DNA of 16,011 nucleotides from Candidatus Omnitrophota bacterium (GCA_022703295.1 JAKLDX010000010.1:1-16011), one strand, 5' to 3'. Positions 6,001 to 10,475 are shown, counted from the first letter of the stretch. Notes: a model not told the origin generated them from the letters alone. Program-made: numbers and translations.

Positions 6001-8006
6001 GATGAAAATATTATGCGCTTTGGCCTGTGTTCTGCTTCTGTCATTGCCTCGAGGAGGTGTATCGTATTGACAACGTTATTGTAATAATATAATGCCGGAT
6101 GGTCCACGGACTCGCCGACTTCGATAAATGCTGCAAAATGTATGACCGCATCTATTTTGTGACGTCTAAATACACCTCTGATAAATTCAGGATCCGAAAG
6201 ATCTCCCTTCTCGAAAGCAAAATCCCTGTGAAGCGATTCAGCCAGATCCTCATTACGTTCTACGGCAAAATTACGCCCCTTTACAAGGCTATCGAGCACC
6301 ACAACATCATAACCTCGTTTCAAAAGGGCTCTGACGGTATGGCTTCCTATGTATCCGGCCCCTCCGGTAACTAAGATCGTCTGCTTCCCGGGTTCTTTTG
6401 TTGCCGAAGTTTTTTGGATAATACCTCTTATATCACCGACATCATTTTTCGCTTCCCCTGCCGGAAAGTCCTTGCGGTCTTCGGCTTGGGGTTGCGCGAG
6501 GGCATCTGTTGCAATCTTATTGATCCTGCCCGGGTTATATCGCGCTATCGCTTCGAAGTACGATCTAACATCCTTATCATCTATAAATAGCGCAAGGACC
6601 TTTACGACAACAATTTCTCTCTGTCTGTATTCGTCATAGCCTTTGAAGCGTTCCAGCCCCAGCCCCATCCATTTCAGATGATTGATAGCCTGCTTACGTA
6701 TGCGCTCAACGCCAAATAATCTGAATAGCGATTTTTCGATGGCTTGCCTGCGCGCCGGATTCTCGATATCATAAGGGGTAATGAAATTGACTATAAAATC
6801 TGTCATCAGTATCGCTAATTTCGCATCCCCTAACCCGCTTGCCTCAAGCTGAATGAGGTTTCGTTCCGCATCTTCCATCCTATGCTGAAATTCGTGCCCC
6901 GCATCGCCCGCCGGATACGATTTGGTTTCAAATTCACTCTCATCGGATTCTAATGCTTTAGATCCGGCTATTTTTTTATTCGAAGGCCCATTGAAATGCC
7001 TCTCTATTTTTTCTCCCAGGTCTTCAAAGAAGTTCCTTATATGATACATGGTCATTTCATGTACCAGATAGGAAATGTCCCCGAAAACTATCGCTGAAAG
7101 CGAGACGAAGATCATCCAGCAGGGTAAACTATAACCCATATAACCGAATATAAGATACGCCAGGCCGCCAACGATCGCGAGGCGGGCAATATTAATGGCA
7201 ATAATGGCCTTCTTAGGTATGCCGTTATGTTTAATTTTTTCTTTCAGATCGTGAAAGAAATCCCCGATATCGAGAGGCATATCGATGATCGGATAGACTA
7301 TCGCGTCTCTGGTGCACGCGAGGGCGTGAGCGGCCTTTCCCCAGATGCTTCCAGCGCCAACCAGTGCTTTATCCCGGGGTTTTTCGCTATCGCTCTCTCC
7401 GCCTGAAACAGGAAAGGCTTTAGTCGCGTATAAAGGTGCGCTCGAAGGGCCCGGCGCAGCTTTAGCAGTATCCTTTGCAACAGCCACAAAAGAAGGTTCC
7501 GCCTCTTTCGCTTCCGGCTTTTGTGCCGGCACGTTAACCGTCTGCGGCATAGTGACAGGCTTGCCGCGCTTGTCCATGGAGAGCCGCGAAACAGACACAG
7601 ATCTCTGCTGAAGGTTTATCTGCGCTTCATACAATCTGCACGATCTTCGATTCTCCGTCGTAAGCGCGCATGTAACACTCGCCTCCGGGCCGTTCTTGAG
7701 ATCACGCAGAGGCTCAAAGTCTATATCAACTTTTATTTTACCGGCAGAAGTCGGTATGTCCCGCACGATCCGATATCCGAACTTCGACATGTCCCAATTT
7801 TTGGTAAAAAGAATATCCAGTATGGACGATGCAAGGATCTGTCTGTAAGTCTCGTCCCTGAGAGGTTGAAATGCAGAAGGAATTTGGAGCGTAGCAGCGG
7901 AAGGATCAGGCTGAAATGCCTCCGGGTTCGCCCAAACGATATCCTGGTAAGCGAAAGTCGCTATCAGGACTATCGCTATAGGTTTTATTATAAAGCCTTT
8001 TAGCAT
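1..8006 (-). CDS. Giant modular envelope protein, partial (at least 2668 residues; GalE, phosphatase-like, GT2, Mpv17-like and TIKI-like modules)
   Basis: One open frame runs from an ATG at 8006 to the window edge with no stop, so the C-terminus is missing. Phase was checked at about 20 sites and is constant. Order by residue: signal peptide 1-26 (hydrophobic stretch, then V-W-A before N27-P28); unknown domain 29-195; membrane hairpin about 267-314; helical segment 369-510; GalE-type epimerase 541-880; helical unknown 945-1380; LMW-phosphatase-like domain 1393-1535; GT2 glycosyltransferase 1584-1850; Mpv17-like membrane domain about 1900-2125; TIKI/TraB-like domain about 2260-2480; alpha/beta unknown 2500-2630. 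Modules are separated by K-(D/S)-(F/Y)-P-A-G linkers at residues 362, 512, 941, 1381, 1570, 1883, 2136, 2494 and 2632. The domain set suggests envelope glycan work, which is inference. No Shine-Dalgarno is visible: the leader just before the ATG is almost pure A/T. Giant proteins are known in Omnitrophota. The frame is certain; the role is not. Confidence 0.93.
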   Translation of the reverse strand, partial: MLKGFIIKPIAIVLIATFAYQDIVWANPEAFQPDPSAATLQIPSAFQPLRDETYRQILASSILDILFTKNWDMSKFGYRIVRDIPTSAGKIKVDIDFEPLRDLKNGPEASVTCALTTENRRSCRLYEAQINLQQRSVSVSRLSMDKRGKPVTMPQTVNVPAQKPEAKEAEPSFVAVAKDTAKAAPGPSSAPLYATKAFPVSGGESDSEKPRDKALVGAGSIWGKAAHALACTRDAIVYPIIDMPLDIGDFFHDLKEKIKHNGIPKKAIIAINIARLAIVGGLAYLIFGYMGYSLPCWMIFVSLSAIVFGDISYLVHEMTMYHIRNFFEDLGEKIERHFNGPSNKKIAGSKALESDESEFETKSYPAGDAGHEFQHRMEDAERNLIQLEASGLGDAKLAILMTDFIVNFITPYDIENPARRQAIEKSLFRLFGVERIRKQAINHLKWMGLGLERFKGYDEYRQREIVVVKVLALFIDDKDVRSYFEAIARYNPGRINKIATDALAQPQAEDRKDFPAGEAKNDVGDIRGIIQKTSATKEPGKQTILVTGGAGYIGSHTVRALLKRGYDVVVLDSLVKGRNFAVERNEDLAESLHRDFAFEKGDLSDPEFIRGVFRRHKIDAVIHFAAFIEVGESVDHPALYYYNNVVNTIHLLEAMTEAEHRPKRIIFSSSAAVYGNPPSVPIMEETPTNPINPYGYTKLAMEKLIRDYEKKFGLEWVALRYFNASGASSDGLLGESHYPESHLIPLTIDKLSKGEPMKAFGTNYNTRDKTCLRDYISVEDLALAHIASLEANREYVNRPYNLGSGDGFTVKEIIERTAEALGVAANWFDAGRRPGDPDALVASSEAFMAAMRWSLLFSSIERILKNAITWYRSRPAEALEPKPLPAYNEQELAGKVRSEIGANSVVSHAVKADILNRFDADMAIAVAKRAAVEKPQAEGHKDFPAGDVPARFGKVTDEKLRKRGLRYFMHQAGMMKLFHYRTNIFTSLDDQVTGNVKERQWSIGTISKIKKIQGILAAARGFKNDIPQADNQYIVDNLNSIFKIIGGPRIRRADKKRAAGYVKAAIGDYDAGSQDDLRHMYANLTRVVRYMEARKEELENICGGIIGIITRARTWAAADNAYISRLCVPATSTRLMNIANMYEVARPENEPEFEGVAPLVWEAIRHTGSDYATIDAPLAVARSIISESETLYRFLTDFQTAYYAELFAKTGMPSDERIQYGLIKQDAFNKIWLKYAADNNFVRGAPAYWYAKFYQAAFIHRTIEYPEDRSKRTSNPLFDAATVITQLLRMGDLKKILAAYILEPYDKYDNTRKYVKSLVNSDRSQRLFRYEIYDLTLKERHILLRMIAKDSGLSRRDFARLNKCAGAFLEGTRPAPEEERKDFPAAKKSEEDEFRVLVLCDHNQERSPLIAAMLESSLPKDLARKVTIDSAAIYETKQPDAYLRQYIIRDPILRERGRDPCTATRNDFAQADIIFVMTKVQKQKIENEQPDVKGKIFLILGNEDLEAMPGDYPSIEKLYMSSARPYMVLRERVRGKFRNIFSRIRRSIKAKEARLLPPPGDKRQDGEVLKSFPADIGSGSEEKFRATFVMPMYKETGRLLPKSADNPVGEDALRKKVAQLQAVCAADKNFEWRIIAVDDGSPDASSAKCVETLKRDIAREYGDDVASRIRTSVITPEEKEGLGSIKGGAVLKGFAIALEDNWANYIGYTDTDCSVDLTETKKSKISLTEHNADVAIGSRWCKGAESRNVPFLGIVSSKIYNWCVHLILYPLSHIKDTQRGFKIFKRHVVEKILPHAQERSFAFDTELLLLSKLAGCRIEEVPITWVDSPEATKINLLVDGPKMLWALSKQRRRMEDYRKALSRSPPEPGPVSRVAGYQGEELKDFPSGREERQGTFFARLTRILVFTILGAAVISILYASGCLSWYIEIKNNVPPGAIVYWPAAILDIFTGILTWGTCDIIGQYLNQGRDIRFKQSFIIGIGGGIFQGFATHLLYNGVEFLPVLSQGLGQKLFRAFARLSGGLAINIVYAVLTSFARKVSGVSGFSKAKEQKKTADVIIFKFILAPLKTYIIVNVFPYSVRVISENAWEYLLKIFDAYLMNRKESLFAQHVLKLFRKETAAGGAASTTEHRDEDLKSFPAGDSDDTNTRMVRSVRDWLRQNVRNFDKLALRLRITDAYLGKLIDGIDPAMGRDRAVEAVLRSLNRLNLDRGRALALANLILSLKNETTRTGIAAPEWFDQLTQQCRDAYDQEVRPSYKTKSRGRDLKWFEWREPIRQLQIWMLGEFHYAPDLLPKAEQFFRGEAIFNQDPAPWVFFVESTDIRQETKYDVGFYVMQVASRLGIDVADVTATFYERGVYEEAFRLSAGSGLTRDDFAGFLIRGLIDTYYYKTKHPNCIRDLYRKNKGKGGWLTEDFTEAQAIECGMAPEARDEQVMGFFAEAVKKIGAEKIARYLADHPGKHKVFVVAGSKHAAEIEQFLGSLHDENGTGGYDTKSYPAGEDTAALPEFVKVAAYHRKEAQGLKVVMTFKNQDNTTFKVEFEAEGAADFSEKLKEKFASLGLDIEVRPSGEYGCWLRRVYYDTAGEKAGTVIVVFPIVSTHEVRKAITQIFSRKGMPLESVSKAAGPQAEDHEDFPAKPNIPSRAVLSNLPTLILTHPHSSQTQKYIGL
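101..132 (-). repeat. Linker repeat, copy 9 (E-D-F-P-A variant)
   Basis: Encodes P-Q-A-E-D-H-E-D-F-P-A with the core at residue 2632. It differs from copy 3 at 4 of 32 bases and from copy 2 at 6 of 32, sharing 17 identical consecutive bases with copy 2. Confidence 0.9.
510..527 (-). repeat. Linker repeat, copy 8 (K-S-Y-P-A-G)
   Basis: Core at residues 2494-2499, preceded by Y-D-T and followed by E-D. It belongs to a Tyr-containing subtype shared with copy 1 (T-K-S-Y-P-A-G). It separates the TIKI-like domain from the alpha/beta unknown. Confidence 0.88.
561..1229 (-). other. TIKI/TraB/EreA-superfamily-like domain inside the giant protein
   Basis: Residues about 2260-2482 carry two G-x-x-H motifs, G2284-E-F-H2287 and G2468-S-K-H2471. 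Between them are a Glu after a hydrophobic strand (V-E2318-S-T-D) and an R-D-E-Q-V-M helix ahead of the last strand. Two G-x-x-H motifs plus an early Glu are the signature of the TIKI/TraB/PrgY/EreA/ChaN superfamily, which includes metal-dependent proteases and erythromycin esterases. Residues 2150-2225 just before it look like a small helical bundle with a possible helix-turn-helix. Specific function is unknown. Confidence 0.55.
1584..1601 (-). repeat. Linker repeat, copy 7 (K-S-F-P-A-G)
   Basis: Core at residues 2136-2141, preceded by an acidic H-R-D-E-D-L and followed by D-S-D-D. It separates the Mpv17-like and TIKI-like modules. Confidence 0.88.
1632..2309 (-). other. Mpv17/PMP22-like membrane domain inside the giant protein
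   Basis: Residues about 1900-2125 are hydrophobic with several membrane segments. Features resembling the eukaryotic Mpv17/PMP22 family are a G-x-C-D-I-I-G-Q segment (the family's G-D-x-x-x-Q), a following helix with H-L-L-Y-N-G-V-E-F-L, and a C-terminal N-V-F-P-Y-S-V-R then W-E-Y-L like the family's F-x-x-V-P-x-x-x-R and W-x-x-Y-L. This is judged from motifs only. The alternative is an unrelated polytopic domain. The family's biochemical function is unsettled even where it is well known. Confidence 0.45.
2343..2360 (-). repeat. Linker repeat, copy 6 (K-D-F-P-S-G)
   Basis: Core at residues 1883-1888, preceded by Q-G-E-E-L and followed by a charged R-E-E-R. It separates the GT2 domain from the Mpv17-like membrane domain. 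Confidence 0.87.
2460..3257 (-). other. GT2 glycosyltransferase domain (dolichol-phosphate sugar synthase-like) inside the giant protein
   Basis: Residues about 1584-1850. The GT-A fold marks are in order: V-M-P-M-Y-K-E at the first strand; V-D-D-G-S-P-D at 1637-1643; the metal-binding D1710-T-D1712 in G-Y-T-D-T-D-C-S-V-D; G-S-R; then D-T-Q-R-G-F-K, F-D-T-E-L-L and E-V-P-I-T-W. The last three are typical of the DPM1/DPG synthase branch of family GT2, which moves a sugar from a nucleotide donor onto a polyprenyl phosphate at the membrane. There is no C-terminal GtrA-like domain. The next module is a different membrane domain. Confidence 0.88.
3282..3299 (-). repeat. Linker repeat, copy 5 (K-S-F-P-A-D)
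   Basis: Core at residues 1570-1575, preceded by D-G-E-V-L and followed by a flexible I-G-S-G-S-E-E. It separates the phosphatase-like and GT2 domains. Confidence 0.85.
3398..3830 (-). other. Low-molecular-weight phosphatase-like domain inside the giant protein
   Basis: Residues about 1393-1535 start with a beta strand and the loop C1400-D-H-N-Q-E-R1406-S1407-P. This matches the C-x5-R-S phosphate loop of LMW protein tyrosine phosphatases, followed by the usual helix L-I-A-A-M-L-E. Further family-like features are the D-S-A segment and an A-D-I-I-F-V-M-T strand. The canonical second Cys of C-x-G-N-x-C-R-S is a Glu, and the general-acid Asp-Pro near the end is not clear (a D-Y-P is present). 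In polysaccharide systems (Wzb type) this family dephosphorylates a tyrosine kinase, and an ArsC-like role is also possible. Activity is uncertain. Confidence 0.7.
3849..3866 (-). repeat. Linker repeat, copy 4 (K-D-F-P-A-A)
   Basis: Core at residues 1381-1386, preceded by P-E-E-E-R and followed by K-K-S-E-E-D-E. It separates the helical unknown from the phosphatase-like domain. Confidence 0.87.
5174..5205 (-). repeat. Linker repeat, copy 3 (K-D-F-P-A-G)
   Basis: Encodes P-Q-A-E-G-H-K-D-F-P-A-G, core at residue 941. It matches copy 9 at 28 of 32 bases, including third codon positions. It separates the GalE region from the helical unknown. Confidence 0.9.
5367..6386 (-). other. GalE-type UDP-glucose 4-epimerase domain inside the giant protein
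   Basis: Residues 541-880 form a full-length extended short-chain dehydrogenase/reductase domain; stand-alone GalE is about 340 residues. It opens with the NAD-binding T-G-G-A-G-Y-I-G motif. The catalytic set is intact: Ser670 in F-S-S-S-A-A-V-Y-G, and Tyr694 and Lys698 in N-P-Y-G-Y-T-K. Other GalE hallmarks follow, such as L-R-Y-F-N-A-S-G and N-L-G-S-G-D-G-F-T-V. The family interconverts UDP-glucose and UDP-galactose with bound NAD, normally in the cytoplasm. Here it is embedded downstream of a signal peptide and a membrane hairpin, which is odd. Specificity (Glc/Gal versus the N-acetyl sugars) cannot be settled by eye. Confidence 0.92.
6461..6492 (-). repeat. Linker repeat, copy 2 (K-D-F-P-A-G)
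   Basis: Encodes P-Q-A-E-D-R-K-D-F-P-A-G, core at residue 512. Bases 6476-6492 are identical to 116-132 in copy 9. It lies about 28 residues before the GalE domain. Confidence 0.9.
6906..6923 (-). repeat. Linker repeat, copy 1 (K-S-Y-P-A-G)
   Basis: Core at residues 362-367 in F-E-T-K-S-Y-P-A-G-D. It lies after the N-terminal membrane hairpin and before a helical segment. A degenerate relative (T-K-A-F-P-V-S-G-G-E) is at 7404-7421, residue 196. Confidence 0.85.
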
Positions 8007-8073
8007 ATAATATTATTAGGTATACGTTAATATTGAATAGATTGTTTTTTTAACTTGTTGTTATTTTAACACA

Positions 8074-8099
8074 GAAAAAATAAAATTCAATAGCTATTG
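8074..8099 (-). terminator. Possible weak terminator after yajQ
   Basis: On the minus strand the 12-base palindrome CAATAGCTATTG (8099-8088) is followed by a T-rich tract reaching 8074. The stem is short and A/T rich, so it may only attenuate. The 127-base gap up to the giant gene is otherwise A/T rich, and I see no clear promoter pair or ribosome-binding site for the giant gene. Confidence 0.3.
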
Positions 8100-8133
8100 T
8101 GCTAACTTTTTTGTATCTTAATTTTGGATGGCT

Positions 8134-8634
8134 TTACCGGTAATTGCAGAAGTTAAGCGCAAGAGGAAAATCTATTTTCTTTAAATGCGTGATCACTGCT
8201 TGTAAGTCATCTTTCTTTGCCGAGAAGACCCTTACCTTTTCGCCTTCTATCTGCGGCTGGACTTTCAGGTTAAGGTCCTTTATTATTTTTACGAGGTCCT
8301 TGGCTTTCTCTTTCGGTATGCCCATGGCGATATCCACTTCCTGCTGCAGGTTGCCGGCAAAAACTTTTTGCGGCTCTTTAAAACTTAACAATTTTACCGA
8401 GACCCCTCTTTTCGCGAGCCTCCCCTGCAATATATCCGTCACGGAGCGTAATTTAAAATCGTCGTCGGCAACCAGAGTTATTTTCTTTTCGGCGCGGTTG
8501 AACGCGATCGAAGACTTGCTGTTCTTAAAATCGTATCTCTGCGCCATCTCTTTCTGAGCCTGATTGATCGCGTTGTCCACTTCCTGCAGATCGGCTTCGG
8601 AGACTATGTCGAATGAAAAATTTTCTTTTGCCAT
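8134..8634 (-). CDS. yajQ: YajQ-family nucleotide/cyclic-di-GMP-binding protein
   Basis: A 166-residue protein that fits the YajQ (UPF0234) family along its whole length. It has the N-terminal F-S-F-D-I-V-S-E-A-D-L-Q-E-V-D-N-A block, the R-Y-D-F-K-N-S block, an L-A-K-R-G-V segment, and the C-terminal K-I-I-K-D-L-N-L-K-V-Q-P-Q-I-E-G-E-K-V-R-V then D-D-L-Q-A-V. The family has two ferredoxin-like domains. Members bind nucleotides, and a Xanthomonas member is a cyclic-di-GMP effector, but the role in this organism is unknown. The start is well supported by AAGGA eight bases ahead of the ATG. The C-terminus (F-N-Y-R type) is slightly diverged. It lies alone between the tRNA/repeat region and the giant gene. 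Confidence 0.95.
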   Translation of the reverse strand: MAKENFSFDIVSEADLQEVDNAINQAQKEMAQRYDFKNSKSSIAFNRAEKKITLVADDDFKLRSVTDILQGRLAKRGVSVKLLSFKEPQKVFAGNLQQEVDIAMGIPKEKAKDLVKIIKDLNLKVQPQIEGEKVRVFSAKKDDLQAVITHLKKIDFPLALNFCNYR

Positions 8635-8639
8635 ATTGA

Positions 8640-8863
8640 TATTCCTTATTTTTGGAAAGAAACATTAAAGCAAAACCTTCTCCCTCATAAGGGAAAGGGG
8701 AATATTAAGGAAAGCCTTCCAATGCAAAGGAAGGGTTCCTTAAAGGGAAACCTTGGGTTTCCCTTTAAAACGATTTGGCCGCAAGGCCGCTGTCGCTTTA
8801 TAGCTGGCGGGCGGAGGGCAAAAAATATACAACATTTTTTGGCCCGGAGCCCAAATCGTTCAG
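8640..8863. repeat. Noncoding stretch with nested inverted repeats between tRNA-Met and yajQ
   Basis: Several hairpins are stacked here. (1) TCCCT/AGGGA at 8681-8685 and 8690-8694. (2) An imperfect pair at 8709-8720 and 8729-8739 sharing CCTTCC/GGAAGG. (3) A perfect 13-base stem at 8740-8752 and 8756-8768 with a 3-base loop. (4) A perfect 10-base inverted repeat AACGATTTGG/CCAAATCGTT at 8769-8778 and 8851-8860, bounding a 92-base unit that itself contains GGCC-GCAA-GGCC and AAAAAAT/ATTTTTT stems. No coding signal is convincing. It may hold tRNA 3' processing or termination signals, or a small palindromic element. Confidence 0.75.
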
Positions 8864-8940
8864 TGGTAGCGGGGATAGGATTTGAACCTATGACACGCCG
8901 GGTATGAGCCGACTGCTCTGCCAGACTGAGCTACCCCGCC
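8864..8940 (-). tRNA. tRNA-Met (anticodon CAU)
   Basis: The 77 bases fold into a complete cloverleaf. The acceptor is GGCGGGG with CCCCGCT, discriminator A and encoded CCA. The D stem is GCTC/GAGC. The anticodon stem is GTCGG/CCGGC with loop CTCATAC and anticodon CAT. The T stem is ATAGG/CCTAT with loop TTCAAAT. Position 1-72 is a G-U pair rather than the unpaired 1-72 of initiators, and the three-G run of initiator anticodon stems is absent, so elongator Met is more likely than initiator. A tRNA-Ile with lysidine-modified CAU cannot be excluded. The C at position 38 is unusual. Confidence 0.93.
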
Positions 8941-8951
8941 ATAATTTAGTT

Positions 8952-8980
8952 ATTATATCATAATATTAGCCGGAGAAAAT
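8952..8980 (-). promoter_or_regulatory. Candidate promoter for tRNA-Met
   Basis: A perfect TATAAT is read on the minus strand at 8957-8952, 11 bases ahead of the tRNA 5' end, which suits a -10 element with a start near 8945. The -35 region (about 8980-8975) is only T-rich and weak. It sits immediately after the terminator of the upstream secreted-protein gene. Confidence 0.5.
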
Positions 8981-9021
8981 AAAAAAATCGGGACGTTGGT
9001 TTTACGCCATCCGTCCCGATT
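8978..9021 (-). terminator. Rho-independent terminator after the secreted-protein gene
   Basis: On the minus strand the perfect 10-base stem AATCGGGACG/CGTCCCGATT (9021-9012 and 8995-8986) has a 16-base loop. The stem is followed by a T-rich run through 8978. It starts 27 bases after the stop codon at 9048. Confidence 0.9.
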
Positions 9022-9047
9022 AATAATAGCCTTGCCTTGAATTATCC

Positions 9048-10475
9048 TTAATCTTTCTGCGGAACAAACATTTCCTGGCTTCGTATGGCTATGGAGCCGC
9101 TTACCGTGACGCCCTGCGGTATCTGCTGCTGTTGCTGTTGAACGATATTTAAAACAGCCATCTTGTTGATAAGCTCTATTTCTCCCTGAGGCGTGATCGT
9201 CGCAGGCTCTTCTTTAGATAAGAGGCTTCCGACATTTATAATATCTCCGGTGGTATTAAGATTCAGGGCGTCTCCCACATTGATCAGGGTGGTGCTATCC
9301 ATTTTTATCGTCCCGGCATTCACGTTCAGTGTGCCGGTAACGCAGATACGATAACCTCTCAGGTCTATTGTCCCTTCAGAGGCCATCGTCATGTCGCCTT
9401 CAACATATATATCGTAATCATCGTTTGGCATAATGTTTAACGACCCGGAGACATCTATGCCGAACTTGCTGAAATCCCATTGCCTGTCAGAATTAAGATA
9501 CATATCGCCTTCCACCTTTATCAGCATCTCATCCTGCGTAGCGGGATTTCTTATTGCGCCGATTATATCGAGCGGCGCCATGAAACCGGAACCGCTGAGA
9601 TTGCCCACTTCGGCATTATGCGAATCATAAACATGCGTATACGCCACCTGGCCGTCCGCGCCGATAACATAGACTACATAATAATTGGTGGTCTGGCCGT
9701 TATCGAAAATGCCTATCCGCGCCGTCTTGACGATCAGGTTGCCGTTGATGTCGTAAGAGTTACGGACCTCGTAAGTATCTCCGCTATCCATACGATAATA
9801 GTCGGTCACATTCCTGGAATAGCTGCGGATCTTATTATCGGCACCTCTTTCCTCATATGTATATATTTCCTGTTTCGGCGTGCCGTCTTCATTATAGGTA
9901 TAGCTATATATATTGGCAGATGAGGATACCTGTTTTCCGCGGCTATCATAAAAATAGGCGTTACTGGTCTTCTTTTGAAGTTCCCCTTTCGCCGTATAAG
10001 TGTATAAAATAATCGTCTTGTCCGATGAGAGGGGCTTATAACCGGTATCGTAGTTATAAGAATAATATATCTCGGATGAAAGCGCACCGCTCCTGTTATA
10101 TGACAACGAATGTTTAAAGGTGTTAATGGGCGATATGATTTTGCCGTTGCCGTCGTATCTTCGTGCTGTCCCGCTTGAAGAGATGAGGCGGCCCTTGGAA
10201 TCGCGTATCTCTACGACCGACGTCCTGTAGCATAACGGCCCGCTGGTCCAGTAGACGAGAGTATCGATGTAGGTTATAGTCATGCCGAAAAAACTGACTG
10301 TCCGTTTAGTTACGATAGGATCTTTTACAAGCGATATAGTTTCGACGGGCCCTATTATCTGGGTTTCGCCATTTTGTCCGCCAATGTAACCAATGCCGGA
10401 AGCCTCGGCTGAAAATGCAGGAGAGGAAATAACTATAAGACTCAGAGCAATTATTGCAATTACAAAACTCTTCAT
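9048..10475 (-). CDS. Secreted protein of unknown function with YD-like repeats
   Basis: A 475-residue protein with a clear signal peptide (M-K-S then a hydrophobic core; likely cleavage after A-F-S-A, about residue 23). Residues about 105-300 are rich in short Tyr/Gly turns of the kind Y-x-Y-x-x-x-G-x, such as Y-T-Y-N-E-D-G-T, Y-D-S-R-G-K and Y-D-I-N-G-N, resembling degenerate RHS/YD repeats. Residues 320-430 look like beta-helix rungs (G-D-M-Y-L, G-T-L-N-V, G-D-A-L-N-L). A run of six Gln follows near residue 444. No enzyme motif is visible. It probably acts outside the inner membrane as a structural or surface-binding protein. The start has A-rich/GGGGG sequence four bases ahead of the ATG. 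It is a single-gene unit with its own promoter and terminator. Confidence 0.88.
   Translation of the reverse strand: MKSFVIAIIALSLIVISSPAFSAEASGIGYIGGQNGETQIIGPVETISLVKDPIVTKRTVSFFGMTITYIDTLVYWTSGPLCYRTSVVEIRDSKGRLISSSGTARRYDGNGKIISPINTFKHSLSYNRSGALSSEIYYSYNYDTGYKPLSSDKTIILYTYTAKGELQKKTSNAYFYDSRGKQVSSSANIYSYTYNEDGTPKQEIYTYEERGADNKIRSYSRNVTDYYRMDSGDTYEVRNSYDINGNLIVKTARIGIFDNGQTTNYYVVYVIGADGQVAYTHVYDSHNAEVGNLSGSGFMAPLDIIGAIRNPATQDEMLIKVEGDMYLNSDRQWDFSKFGIDVSGSLNIMPNDDYDIYVEGDMTMASEGTIDLRGYRICVTGTLNVNAGTIKMDSTTLINVGDALNLNTTGDIINVGSLLSKEEPATITPQGEIELINKMAVLNIVQQQQQQIPQGVTVSGSIAIRSQEMFVPQKD

Noticed and set aside
101..6923. Linker repeats as a CRISPR array or tandem repeat
   Set aside because: Copies are spaced irregularly by 0.4-1.3 kb, lie in frame in a coding sequence, and spacing is filled by protein domains.
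1..8006. The region as a set of decayed or frameshifted genes (galE, phosphatase, glycosyltransferase) rather than one gene
   Set aside because: Codon phase is the same at every domain and linker from 8006 to the left edge, and no stop occurs in that frame.
8740..8768. The 13-base hairpin as a rho-independent terminator for tRNA-Met
   Set aside because: The stem is strong, but no T-run follows on the minus strand, so I list it only as an inverted repeat.
8722..8907. A 61-codon plus-strand open frame over the tRNA region
   Set aside because: It runs into the antisense of the tRNA and through the inverted repeats; there is no ribosome-binding site or recognisable product.
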